This document shows positions 34,570 to 43,256 of a stretch of DNA of 64,000 bases, piece by piece. The notes beneath the pieces were generated by a model. That model saw nothing but the letters and a program-made list of their open reading frames with translations. It was not told the DNA's origin and made no database searches. Position 1 is the first letter of the stretch. The number at the start of each line of letters is the position of its first letter. The stretch is from Allomuricauda sp. CP2A (lineage in GTDB: Bacteria > Bacteroidota > Bacteroidia > Flavobacteriales > Flavobacteriaceae): contig NZ_LXTT01000169.1 of NCBI RefSeq assembly GCF_001683915.1, forward strand, positions 1 to 64,000. The letters run 5' to 3'. The translations under genes were made by a program, and so were the position numbers.

Positions 34570-35159
34570 ATGTATTAACCTTAAAATCAAATTTGGAAGA
34601 AATCAAACACTATTTCGAGCAACATTTCGGGATTACTTCTCCTGATTGGGATGTCTTTTCGTCCAAATTGAGTCAACATTGCTTTCCAAAGAAATCCGTT
34701 CTTCTCTCCCAAGGGGAAACGGAAAACCATCTTTCCTTTATATCAAAAGGGATTGTACGCCAATATGTTCCCCTGGAGGATGGCGAAATTACCTTTGGCT
34801 TTGCATTTAGGGGTTCCTTTATTAGTGCCTACGATTCGTTTATATCACGAACACCTTCCAATTATGTGGTGGAAACCATTACCGAAACTGTATTATGGCA
34901 ATTGACCTATGATGATCTTCAGGAAGTCTACAAAACTTCACAAATAGGTGACCGTATTGGGAGGAAAGCCAGTGAGGAGCTCTTTTTGAAAAAATCCAAA
35001 CGAGAGCTCTCCCTGCTTTTGGATACAGCGGAAGAGCGATATCTAAAATTGTTCACGGAACGTCCCGAGTTGATACGAGAAATTCCATTGAAATATGTCG
35101 CTTCCTACATCGGTGTCACGCCTCAGGCACTGAGTCGTATCAGAAAACGGATTTCTTAA
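34548..35159 (+). CDS. Crp/Fnr-family transcriptional regulator
   Basis: The 203-residue protein has a cNMP-binding-type beta-barrel (about 20-125, including FPKKSVLLSQGETENHLSFISKGIVRQYV) and a C-terminal region with a compact helix-turn-helix (IPLKYVASYIGVTPQALSRIRKRI, about 178-201). It lacks the Fnr Cys cluster, and the phosphate-binding RSA segment of Crp is not evident, so the ligand is unknown. It sits between an ABM-fold gene and a DoxX-like gene, which it may regulate. The annotated start overlaps the upstream gene; a TTG at 34593 is a possible shorter start. Confidence 0.82.
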   Translation: MSYQSILNVLTLKSNLEEIKHYFEQHFGITSPDWDVFSSKLSQHCFPKKSVLLSQGETENHLSFISKGIVRQYVPLEDGEITFGFAFRGSFISAYDSFISRTPSNYVVETITETVLWQLTYDDLQEVYKTSQIGDRIGRKASEELFLKKSKRELSLLLDTAEERYLKLFTERPELIREIPLKYVASYIGVTPQALSRIRKRIS

Positions 35160-35215
35160 CCCAGGTTCATTGTTTACGGCGGTTCAATTGAAGAACTTTG
35201 TCTTAAAACAAAATA

Positions 35216-35671
35216 ATGAAGCCCTTATTTGTCTTAGTTGTTGTTTTTATAATTAGCGCTCTAATATTGAAATTAGTGGCTGGTCAGGTTGATTATAGTT
35301 TTGCCGCTCGGATTGCCATGGCTTGTATGCTGGTCTTTACTGCTATTGGGCATTTTACTTTTACAGAAGGAATGAGCGCTATGTTGCCTGATTTTCTTCC
35401 GAAGAAGAAAGAACTTGTATTAATTACAGGTCTAGTGGAAATTGCGTTGGGAGTTGGCTTGGTTTTTCCTCAATATAAATTTGCCTCAGCTTGGATATTG
35501 ATTGTGTTTTTTATTCTTGTGCTGCCTGCAAACATTAAAGCAGCTATGGAACACATCAATTATCAAACCGGAGAACTAGATGGCCCAGGGATATCTTACC
35601 TTTGGTTTAGGGTTCCCTTGCAATTGTTTTTTCTGCTATGGGTGTATTTCTCCGCGATATTTGGGAAATAA
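35216..35671 (+). CDS. DoxX-like four-helix membrane protein
   Basis: The 151-residue protein has four hydrophobic helices (about 3-22, 30-50, 70-88, 92-108, with a further one at 130-148). The segment ARIAMACMLVFTAIGHFTF followed by MLPDFLPKKKELVLITGLVEIALGVGLVFP is typical of DoxX/MauE-like families, where proteins of this type are annotated as DoxX family. It is 56 nt after the Crp/Fnr gene. Function unknown; the neighbours suggest a small stress or redox cluster. Confidence 0.68.
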   Translation: MKPLFVLVVVFIISALILKLVAGQVDYSFAARIAMACMLVFTAIGHFTFTEGMSAMLPDFLPKKKELVLITGLVEIALGVGLVFPQYKFASAWILIVFFILVLPANIKAAMEHINYQTGELDGPGISYLWFRVPLQLFFLLWVYFSAIFGK

Positions 35672-35685
35672 AAATAGATTCGATT

Positions 35686-36192
35686 TTACTTCTCGTACTT
35701 GTCGTTCAAAATCTTTAGAATGACATCCGTGAGGTCTTTGGCTTCGTCCCCGTAAAGCACCGCTCCACCATCACCTCCGCCCAAAATATAGGTGTAGCCA
35801 TTGGACTTGCCATATGCTTGGATTTCTTTCTTCACTTTTTTTACCAAGGAGTCCATCTCCGTCTGGCTGGTTTGTTGCAATTGTTGCTCCTCTTGTTGCA
35901 GCTGTTGCCCAATAAATTGTCCGCGTTGTTGCAGTTGTCCGTATTCTTCCTGGGCATTCTGTTGTGACATTCTTTCTGCCTTGGTCTGGAAGGCCTGCAA
36001 CTCCATTTGAAAGGCTTGTGATATACTGTCCCTCTTTTTGGTCATGGCATCAGCCTTGGTCTTGAACCGGGCCTCTACATCAATTTTCTCCTGATAGCCG
36101 TCCAGCAACTTTACACTGTCCACATATCCAATCTTATTCTGCTGACATGCCATTGCGATCAGGGCAACAGCGAGTACCATAATTTTTTTCAT
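35686..36192 (-). CDS. OmpH/Skp-family periplasmic chaperone-like lipoprotein
   Basis: I place the start at MKKIMVLAVALIAMAC (36192) and not 36216, because a -33/-7 promoter covers 36214-36241. A lipobox-like end (AMAC) suggests a lipoprotein. The rest is the OmpH layout: a short beta part (KIGYVDSVKLLDGY), a long Gln-rich coiled coil (about 40-130), and the closing strand with YTYILGGGDGGAVLYGDEAKDLTDVIL. Skp/OmpH proteins hold outer-membrane proteins during transit. Its length of 168 is normal. Confidence 0.85.
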   Translation of the reverse strand: MKKIMVLAVALIAMACQQNKIGYVDSVKLLDGYQEKIDVEARFKTKADAMTKKRDSISQAFQMELQAFQTKAERMSQQNAQEEYGQLQQRGQFIGQQLQQEEQQLQQTSQTEMDSLVKKVKKEIQAYGKSNGYTYILGGGDGGAVLYGDEAKDLTDVILKILNDKYEK

Positions 36193-36213
36193 GTTTGTCT
36201 TTTTATTGATGCG

Positions 36214-36241
36214 CAAAAATAGGAAAGCTTTTGGAATGCAA
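36214..36241 (-). promoter_or_regulatory. Flavobacterial-type promoter of the ompH-like gene
   Basis: On the minus strand, TTG (36239-36241), 17 nt, then TATTTTTG (36214-36221). This is a complete match to the Bacteroidota -33 TTG / -7 TAnnTTTG arrangement, and the -7 box ends 21 nt before the ATG at 36192. It excludes the longer start at 36216. Confidence 0.55.
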
Positions 36242-36432
36242 GCATTATCTTTTTGAGAAACGCAAAAAACACAAAATCAGTAGTATAGTTAAAATTTATG
36301 GGTTTGTGGATTTAGAATTGATGACATCTATTTTTGTGGCCTTCAGAAATGGCGTTCCCTGCGTGTTTCTTTTTGGGAAAGGGTCTTTCTCCATACCCCA
36401 GCCTTTTCATTAAACAGCAATGCTGAAACGGC

Positions 36433-37263
36433 TTATTTTTTCCTTTTAAGGATATAGATGAGGGAAGAATGCTCTTTGGTGAAGCACGCTTTTACATTGG
36501 ACCATAATCCCACAAAAAAAGCGCTGATCAAATAGAGTTTGTTCCCTTTGTATTTTTCGGAAAGCATGGAAACATAAAACGCATCAAACCACATGGGGCG
36601 GATTGAAATAACTTCCATTCCCTGTCTATCAAAAAGTTTGGTTATGGCTGTTTTGGAAAAATGCCACAGGTGCCTGGGCACATCATACCCTGCCCAATAC
36701 GTTCCGTAATGTTTTGCATCAAAGGATTTGAAATTGGGAACGGCAATGATCAAGGTGCCGTTATCTTTCAATAAAGAACTTATTGTGCTAATCTGTTCAT
36801 CCAGATTGGGAAGGTGTTCCAAAACGTGCCAAAGTGTAATCACTTGAAATTGTCGTCCCTTCAAATTGCTCAATGCTGGCTCCAAGTGCACTCCTTTTTG
36901 GGCAGCGAGCTGTCTTGCCTTGCTATTGGGCTCAACTCCTGCCACAGTAAATCCTGCCTTTTGGGCCGTTGCCAAAAAATCCCCGGTTCCAGCACCGATA
37001 TCAAGTAGAGAATCAGGTTTATCTACTTGGTTTTCAATTATTTGTGTTTTATTTGAGAGGTTTTTTTGTTTTACGGCCTGATATAATTTGTCCGTAAATG
37101 TTTTTTGGGCGTCGGTATGTGAAATGTAGTTCTCGCTTTCATAATAAGGAGCAAGATTTTCGGGTTGGGGTTGGGTAACCAACATATCCAAGTCGGTATC
37201 TTGATGAAGTTCGAAAGATTCCCCTGAAACGGAAAAGTCCTTAGTTTTTAAAAACAGTTTCAT
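36433..37263 (-). CDS. Class I SAM-dependent methyltransferase
   Basis: The 276-residue protein has the SAM-binding motif LLDIGAGTGDFLATA (about residues 88-102), an acidic loop near AGVEPNS, then ITLWHVLEHLPNLDEQI (motif II) and GTLIIAVPNF (motif III). The C-terminal half has a DVPRHLWHFSKTAITKLFDRQG segment common in methyltransferases of glycan or lipid loci. Substrate unknown. It is not close to the polysaccharide locus; mnmG lies upstream in the same direction with a 165-nt gap that holds a parS site. Confidence 0.82.
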   Translation of the reverse strand: MKLFLKTKDFSVSGESFELHQDTDLDMLVTQPQPENLAPYYESENYISHTDAQKTFTDKLYQAVKQKNLSNKTQIIENQVDKPDSLLDIGAGTGDFLATAQKAGFTVAGVEPNSKARQLAAQKGVHLEPALSNLKGRQFQVITLWHVLEHLPNLDEQISTISSLLKDNGTLIIAVPNFKSFDAKHYGTYWAGYDVPRHLWHFSKTAITKLFDRQGMEVISIRPMWFDAFYVSMLSEKYKGNKLYLISAFFVGLWSNVKACFTKEHSSLIYILKRKK

Positions 37264-37403
37264 TGTAATTATGCGTGGCCAGATATTCGTTTTTCAAGTT
37301 CCGAAGATAGGGTAAAACTATGTCCTTTGAAACAACCCTTCTCATTGTCCCTATTTCGGTTTGGAATAAGTAGAAAAAATTCAAAAAAGAAAACCTTTAT
37401 TCT

Positions 37404-37419
37404 TGTTCCACGTGGAACA
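37404..37419. promoter_or_regulatory. parS site downstream of mnmG
   Basis: TGTTCCACGTGGAACA is a 16-of-16 match to the ParB-binding consensus (TGTTYCACGTGGAACA) and part of an 18-nt perfect palindrome. It lies just after the mnmG stop, in the intergenic gap before the methyltransferase gene. parS sites cluster near chromosome origins. Confidence 0.8.
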
Positions 37420-37428
37420 AAACATAAT

Positions 37429-39297
37429 TTATCTGCCCAAATAGACCAAAAGAACACTTATATCGGCCGGAGAAACTCCGCTTATTCTTGACGCTTGTGA
37501 AATGGTAACAGGCCTAATAGACTCCAATTTTTCACGCGCTTCGAAGGAAAGTGATTTTAATTTGGAGTAATCAAAATTATCTGGGATCCTAACATTCTCC
37601 AATCGTTGCAATTTGTCAGCATTGTTCTTTTCCTTTTCAATATAACCAGAATACTTTACCTCAATTTCTGCCTGTTCCATTACTTCAGAATTTAGGTCAT
37701 GCTGCTCCACATACTCCGAAACTGAACTCAATTTCAGCATGTGGTCCATGGTGACCTTTGGTCGGGAGAAGACCTTAAAAAGTTTATCGGATTGGCGAAC
37801 TGTTGCCGAATCCAAAGACTCCAAAATGGGATTAATCTCTTCTGGGCTAAAGCTGGTTTTTTTGAAGAACTTGATAAACCTTTGGGCCTTTTCCTGTTTC
37901 CTTTCCATTTTGCGCATACGTTCTTCCTTGGCCAAACCTATGGCATAGCCTTTTGGCGTAAGTCTAAAATCGGCATTGTCTTGGCGGAGCAATGTTCTAT
38001 ATTCCGCCCGAGAGGTAAACATTCGGTAGGGCTCTTCTGTGCCTTTTGTAATCAAATCATCAATCAAAACCCCTATATAGGCCTCATCCCTTCTGAGCAC
38101 AAAAGGTTCCTCTTCATTGATTTTTAGATGTGCATTGATGCCTGCCATCAATCCTTGTGAAGCTGCTTCTTCATACCCAGTTGTTCCATTAATTTGTCCA
38201 GCAAAGTAGAGGTTGTTCACCAATTTGGTTTCGAGTGTGTGCTTTAACTGGGTGGGTGGAAAATAATCATACTCAATGGCATATCCAGGTCTAAAAAACT
38301 TAACTTTTTCAAATCCTTTGACAGATTTCAGGGCTCGATATTGCACATCTTCAGGCAAGGAGGTGGAGAAACCATTTACATAAACTTCAACGGTTTTCCA
38401 TCCCTCTGGCTCTACAAAAATTTGATGGGAATCCTTATCCGCAAACCTGTTTATTTTATCCTCAATGGATGGACAATATCGTGGTCCAATACTTTGTATT
38501 CTTCCGTTGAACATGGGCGAACGATCAAACCCTTCACGCAACAAATCGTGGACCAAAGCACTGGTGTGCGTCATGTGGCAATCACGCTGTGTTGTCAAAA
38601 CCTGTGTGTCCAAATAAGAAAATTTTTCTGGCTTTTCATCTCCTGGTTGTGGAATCATTACTGAGTAATCCAACGATCTGCCATCTACTCTTGGTGGTGT
38701 TCCGGTCTTCATTCTACCGCTATCAAAACCAAAATCAACCAACTGCTCGGTGATTCCCGTGGCGGCTTTTTCCCCTGCTCTTCCACCTCCAAATTGCTTT
38801 TCACCAATATGGATAAGTCCATTTAAAAAGGTGCCATTGGTCAGCACTACGGCCTTGGATTTAATATCAATTCCAAGCGATGTCCTAACACCAACAACTT
38901 TGTCGCCTTCAACCAATAATCCGGAAACCATCTCTTGGTAGAAATCCGCATTGGGGGTATTCTCCAACGCCAAGCGCCATTCTTCTGCAAATCGCATACG
39001 GTCATTCTGGGCGCGAGGACTCCACATCGCAGGGCCTTTGGATTTGTTCAACATCTTAAATTGAATGGCAGATTTGTCGGTAATGATACCACTATATCCG
39101 CCAAGGGCATCTATCTCCCGTACAATCTGTCCCTTTGCAATTCCACCCATTGCGGGATTGCAGGACATTTGTCCAATGGTCTGAAGGTTCATTGTGACCA
39201 ACAATGTTTTGGAGCCCATGTTGGCCGCTGCGGCAGTTGCCTCAGCTCCGGCATGACCTCCTCCAACTACAATAACATCATATTTCTTTTCAAACAT
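37429..39297 (-). CDS. mnmG: tRNA uridine 5-carboxymethylaminomethyl modification enzyme
   Basis: The protein is 622 residues long. It has the FAD motif DVIVVGGGHAGAEAAAAAANMG at the start, QMSCNPAMGGIAKGQIVREIDALGG, the catalytic-Cys-containing FDRSPMFNGRIQSIGPRYCPSIEDK, and the C-terminal helical region ending with the GVSPADISVLLVYLGR motif. With MnmE it builds the cmnm5 group on wobble U34 of several tRNAs. It is preceded by ybeY (2-5 nt apart or overlapping) and flanked on both sides by parS sites. Confidence 0.97.
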   Translation of the reverse strand: MFEKKYDVIVVGGGHAGAEATAAAANMGSKTLLVTMNLQTIGQMSCNPAMGGIAKGQIVREIDALGGYSGIITDKSAIQFKMLNKSKGPAMWSPRAQNDRMRFAEEWRLALENTPNADFYQEMVSGLLVEGDKVVGVRTSLGIDIKSKAVVLTNGTFLNGLIHIGEKQFGGGRAGEKAATGITEQLVDFGFDSGRMKTGTPPRVDGRSLDYSVMIPQPGDEKPEKFSYLDTQVLTTQRDCHMTHTSALVHDLLREGFDRSPMFNGRIQSIGPRYCPSIEDKINRFADKDSHQIFVEPEGWKTVEVYVNGFSTSLPEDVQYRALKSVKGFEKVKFFRPGYAIEYDYFPPTQLKHTLETKLVNNLYFAGQINGTTGYEEAASQGLMAGINAHLKINEEEPFVLRRDEAYIGVLIDDLITKGTEEPYRMFTSRAEYRTLLRQDNADFRLTPKGYAIGLAKEERMRKMERKQEKAQRFIKFFKKTSFSPEEINPILESLDSATVRQSDKLFKVFSRPKVTMDHMLKLSSVSEYVEQHDLNSEVMEQAEIEVKYSGYIEKEKNNADKLQRLENVRIPDNFDYSKLKSLSFEAREKLESIRPVTISQASRISGVSPADISVLLVYLGR

Positions 39298-39299
39298 CA

Positions 39300-39719
39300 C
39301 TATGGTTCCACGTGGAACATTTTAATCTTTTCTTCTTCTTTTATTCGCATCAACTGCTTCTCGGAATCTGTCTTGTCACCATACCCCATCAAGTGCAAAA
39401 CGCCGTGGCCCATTACCCTTAAAAGTTCATTTTCAAAAGGAACGCCATACGTTTCTGCATTCTCAATTACCCTTTCCGACGAAATAAATATATCTCCTGA
39501 AATGGTTTTTCCGCTTGAATAATCAAACGTGATAATGTCCGTAAAGGTGTCGTGGTTTAAATACTCCTTGTTGAGCGTCAAAAGAAATTCATCAGAACAA
39601 AAAACATAATCCAATTGCCCTATCTGAAATCCCTCTGACTTTAGAATTCTACTAATCCAATCGGAGTAATTGGTTATGTCGCTTAATACTAAATCTGACT
39701 TAAAATGAAATTCAATCAT
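39300..39719 (-). CDS. ybeY: Endoribonuclease YbeY (rRNA maturation factor)
   Basis: The 139-residue metalloprotein has VFCSDEFLLTLNKEYLNHDTFTDIITFDY and the metal motif GHGVLHLMGYGD (about residues 106-117). Enterobacterial YbeY has a third His (GYDH) where this one has GYGD, as I have seen in other Bacteroidota; two ligand His remain. It takes part in 16S rRNA 3'-end processing and ribosome quality control. The protein ends MFHVEP, and the codons for this tail carry a parS sequence. It overlaps the DUF4175 gene end by 8 nt. Confidence 0.93.
   Translation of the reverse strand: MIEFHFKSDLVLSDITNYSDWISRILKSEGFQIGQLDYVFCSDEFLLTLNKEYLNHDTFTDIITFDYSSGKTISGDIFISSERVIENAETYGVPFENELLRVMGHGVLHLMGYGDKTDSEKQLMRIKEEEKIKMFHVEP
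39304..39319. promoter_or_regulatory. parS site within the last codons of ybeY
   Basis: GGTTCCACGTGGAACA matches the ParB consensus at 15 of 16 positions, with the 14-nt core GTTCCACGTGGAAC perfectly palindromic. It is read on the minus strand as the C-terminal codons MFHVEP of YbeY and lies a few nt before the mnmG start. Confidence 0.72.
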
Positions 39720-42700
39720 TTTTAAAATACACCTTTACCTTCTGCTCGTAATTTTGCCGCAAAGGTAGTGCTTGTCTATTTAATATTTCAATGTCGTTCT
39801 GGTAATCTTTAAGAAGCTCCGGACGGGTGGTAACCGGGTTTTTAAAAACATTCTTGTTGGTGTTGCTTTCCCTTTCCTTCTTTTCGCCTTGCTCTAAAGT
39901 GGCATTCTCCAGCTTCATTAACTCATGTTGAATGGCATTGACTTTACTTTTGGTTCTTTCTGTAATACCGTTCTCCAATAAATCATTTTCAAAATCCTCC
40001 ATTTGCTTAAGCAATTTCTTTGCAAGATCACCATCTTGTTTATTGATCATGTCCTGTAACTGTTCTTCCAATTGCTGTCTTAAAAACTGTTGCTCTTTAT
40101 AGATTTCATACACCTCATTCAGGCCCATTTCATCCTCACCAGTTCCTTGATTGGCATCTGATCCTTGCCGCTGTTGACCATTATTTCCTTCGCCTTGATT
40201 TCCTTTTTGTTGTCCCTGTTGATCCCCTTGCTGTTGCCCTTTTGCGCCGCTCTCCCCTTGTTGTTCTCCACTCTGCTCAGATGGCTTGCCCTTATCACCA
40301 GACCCTTGCATTTTCTCCTGAATGCTTTGCTGCCCTTTGATGATATCGGGCAATTGAAAATCTGAGCCCTGTCCACTGCCCTGTCCGGCTTTCATATTCT
40401 GCTGCATATTGTCCAAAATGTTTGCTAGGAAATCAGCAAGTGCATTGGTGGCGTTAATGACATACTGTTGATACGATGCCCCTTGATAGATTTGATTCTC
40501 AGAAATGCTTTCCAAAGACTTGTCGATGTTGTAATATACCTCCGTGATCTGCTCATTAACGAATTCTGAAAGTTCAACCCTGCGCAACGAAAGTGCAAAC
40601 AAACTATCATCAACATGCTCAAATAATCGTCGTAGTTCATTCTGATCTCGAACGGTTTTCGAGAATTGGGAAATGTCAACATCAGCACTTTCAATCTTAT
40701 CAAAGAGGTTTTCTTGTTTGAAGGAAAAGGTGACCAAATTATCCAAAATCTGTCTGAGCATTTCTGCATCTTCGGTCTCTTGGGAACCTCCTCCACCCAT
40801 AGCGCCTTGTTGAAGGGCTTCACTCATTTCCTGCATTTTTTGGGCTGCAGATTTCTGTTGCTTTGAAGCATTCTGCTGTGGAGTATTTCCATTATTAGGT
40901 TTATCCTGAAGTTTATCCAATGCTTCCTTTTGGTCTTTTTTCACATCCTCTTGTTCCTTTGGGGAAACATTCAAATCCTTTGGCTTTTGAAGCGCATTAT
41001 TGTCCTCTCGTAGCTCATCCAACTCCTTGCTTAGCTCGTCGAACTCTTGATTAAGTTTCTCTTGCTCTTCCTTGTTGTTTGTATTAGTATCCTCTTGGTA
41101 AAGCTTGTATTGTGCTTTAGAAAGCTCTTCCAAATCCTTGGACAATTGGGACATTTTTTCCGAGACATAATAGCGCTTGGTCAACTCCAAAAGCTGCTCT
41201 AGGTTTCTAGCATTTTTGCTTTGGTTCTTGCCCAGTTCTTCCAACTTCTGCTGTAACTCTTCCTTCTTGATTTTTTCGGAGAGTTCATTCAACTCCTGCA
41301 ATAGCTTTTCATTCTTTTGGGCCTCCAATTCTTGTCGCTCCAAACGCTCTTGTAACATCTTTTTGAACTCACTGTCATTTTCATCTTTGTTCAGGCTTTC
41401 CTTTAAGTCCTTACTGAACTTCTCCATCAGCTGTTCTTGCTGCTCTTGCTTTTGCAAAAAATCCTTGATCTGACTTTTATCCTCAAAGGTCAACGCCCTT
41501 TCCTCCTTTTGAAGGTCATTGATCTTGGATAAAGCATCCTTTTGGTCCTTGTAGTCCTCCAAAGACCTGTTCATTTTGGACAAAGTAGCATTCTGAAACT
41601 CTAACTCTTTGTTTTTCAGTTGATTATCATCATAAAGCGTTGCGTGGAACGTCTCACTTTTGGTAACCTTACCCCCTCTAACTCCATCATTATCAACGAT
41701 TTCGAAATACAATTTATAATTCTTGCCTTCTTCCAATTGAAGTCCCGAAGGAAAGGTGTAATAGAACTGGTATACATTGGCATATGGGGTTTCCAATGGA
41801 ATTCTTTGAACGTTTTCCATATCGTCTGAAGGATAGCACACCAATCTAATTTCGTTGATTCCATAATCATCCGCAGATTGGCCCGTGTAAAAAGATTGAT
41901 TTGGATTTAGGGAATCCAAAACCTGATTAACTTTAACTGTGGGCATGGCATCTTTGATCACATCAATTCCATAAGTCAATCGCTCAAAATCCGAAACATG
42001 GCCGTTGGAGGTACTCAACTCATAGGCAAAATCATTTCGTAGTCTTTTGGCGTACAAGAATTGATTCCCATTTTTGTGAAACACAAAACTGGTATCGGCA
42101 GCCGTCATTTTGATCGTGTCCACACTTGTTCCTTCAATATTCCAACGAATTCTTGTCCCTTCTGGCACCGTCGCATTTCCAGTTCCAGTAACCACTTCAG
42201 ATGGTCGATTGAGATAACTTGGATAATCCAATTCCATTTGAAAATCAACCAAAGCAGGTGTGCTATAACTCCTAATGAAATATGTCCTTGAATTCCACCC
42301 ATTGGCTGTAAGATGAAATGAACTTTCAACAACGGGGGCTTCAAAAGTGTAGGCATAAACATCTCCTTGCTGTTTCAACAGAATCTCCTCTCCACCATTA
42401 ATCACCATATGAACACTTTCAGGTTTCATGTTGCCCTCTATGGCTACGGTAATGGTAAGTGGTTCATTGTCCAGGACTTCAAGTTTATCATTCAAAACCC
42501 GAAAGGTGAACGGCGCGGGTCGCTCATAGGCCAAATCGTAATTGACAACTCTTTGGTGGGAGTTAAAAAAAGAAGCTATGTTGCCCGAAATCCAAATAAA
42601 TCCCAACAAGCCCAAAGGGATCAGCACATATTTGGCGTACTTGTAACTGTCCTTAAAATCTATTGCCTCTGTAAAGGGAACGAGGCCAAGACTTTGCGCC

Positions 42701-43098
42701 CGTTGCTCAATGCTGGCCAATAAGAGGTCTGATTTTTTTTGATTCTCCGACAGTTCCAATAAATTGAGTAGCTTGTCATCTACGTCTGGAAAATGTTTCC
42801 CGATAAGCAACGAAGCTTGCCGATTATTGATTCCCTTCCGCAGCCGAAACAAATACGCAAGGGGAACCACAATGAATGTGTACAGCAAAAAAAGTTCCAC
42901 GGCGATAAACAGCAAAAACAAGGTCAATCGCCATCCGTTGTTGAACCAAAACCAGTACTCCAAGGACATGACCGCCATCCAAAACAAAACTCCAAGGGTA
43001 AGAAAAAGTAAAATTCCCTTAATCAATTGCTTGGTGTAATACTTCTTGGTGAAGCGTTCCAACTTGGCCAAAATGTCTTGATAACTGCCCAAAATCAA
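39712..43098 (-). CDS. DUF4175 family large membrane/coiled-coil protein
   Basis: The 1,128-residue protein has three N-terminal membrane helices (about 27-46, 53-82, 150-170) and a beta-rich part (about 200-500). A long charged coiled coil runs from about 510 to 760 (EKFSKDLKESLNKDE... region). The end is a low-complexity Gln/Gly-rich segment (about 905-990, with many QQG and GQ steps) and a last helical part. This is the layout of Bacteroidota DUF4175 proteins, which often lie near MoxR/DUF58-type genes. Biochemical function is unknown; it may sense or bridge at the membrane. It is divergent from gltX. Confidence 0.82.
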   Translation of the reverse strand: MILGSYQDILAKLERFTKKYYTKQLIKGILLFLTLGVLFWMAVMSLEYWFWFNNGWRLTLFLLFIAVELFLLYTFIVVPLAYLFRLRKGINNRQASLLIGKHFPDVDDKLLNLLELSENQKKSDLLLASIEQRAQSLGLVPFTEAIDFKDSYKYAKYVLIPLGLLGFIWISGNIASFFNSHQRVVNYDLAYERPAPFTFRVLNDKLEVLDNEPLTITVAIEGNMKPESVHMVINGGEEILLKQQGDVYAYTFEAPVVESSFHLTANGWNSRTYFIRSYSTPALVDFQMELDYPSYLNRPSEVVTGTGNATVPEGTRIRWNIEGTSVDTIKMTAADTSFVFHKNGNQFLYAKRLRNDFAYELSTSNGHVSDFERLTYGIDVIKDAMPTVKVNQVLDSLNPNQSFYTGQSADDYGINEIRLVCYPSDDMENVQRIPLETPYANVYQFYYTFPSGLQLEEGKNYKLYFEIVDNDGVRGGKVTKSETFHATLYDDNQLKNKELEFQNATLSKMNRSLEDYKDQKDALSKINDLQKEERALTFEDKSQIKDFLQKQEQQEQLMEKFSKDLKESLNKDENDSEFKKMLQERLERQELEAQKNEKLLQELNELSEKIKKEELQQKLEELGKNQSKNARNLEQLLELTKRYYVSEKMSQLSKDLEELSKAQYKLYQEDTNTNNKEEQEKLNQEFDELSKELDELREDNNALQKPKDLNVSPKEQEDVKKDQKEALDKLQDKPNNGNTPQQNASKQQKSAAQKMQEMSEALQQGAMGGGGSQETEDAEMLRQILDNLVTFSFKQENLFDKIESADVDISQFSKTVRDQNELRRLFEHVDDSLFALSLRRVELSEFVNEQITEVYYNIDKSLESISENQIYQGASYQQYVINATNALADFLANILDNMQQNMKAGQGSGQGSDFQLPDIIKGQQSIQEKMQGSGDKGKPSEQSGEQQGESGAKGQQQGDQQGQQKGNQGEGNNGQQRQGSDANQGTGEDEMGLNEVYEIYKEQQFLRQQLEEQLQDMINKQDGDLAKKLLKQMEDFENDLLENGITERTKSKVNAIQHELMKLENATLEQGEKKERESNTNKNVFKNPVTTRPELLKDYQNDIEILNRQALPLRQNYEQKVKVYFKND

Positions 43099-43229
43099 TG
43101 ATTTTTACCACCAAGATACCCGTTACTGGGGAATTCATCTGAAAATTTTTGTTAAACCTTACTGTATCAAGCCGTTCCCAAAAACCAAAAGCAGAGCCTT
43201 ATTCCCTTTTCAAATCATGGCAGGGGATG

Positions 43230-43237
43230 TATCTTTG
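43230..43237 (+). promoter_or_regulatory. gltX: Putative gltX -7 promoter box (TATCTTTG)
   Basis: Perfect TAnnTTTG match 19 nt before the gltX ATG at 43257. Its position rules out the longer in-frame starts at 43149 and 43227. A -33 TTG is not evident. Confidence 0.5.
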
Positions 43238-43256
43238 CCAACCAAGCGCATCAACT

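Noticed and set aside
40119-40390. Low-complexity Gln/Gly-rich segment as a DNA tandem repeat
   Set aside because: The codons vary too much for a tandem array; it is a biased-composition protein region of the DUF4175 gene.
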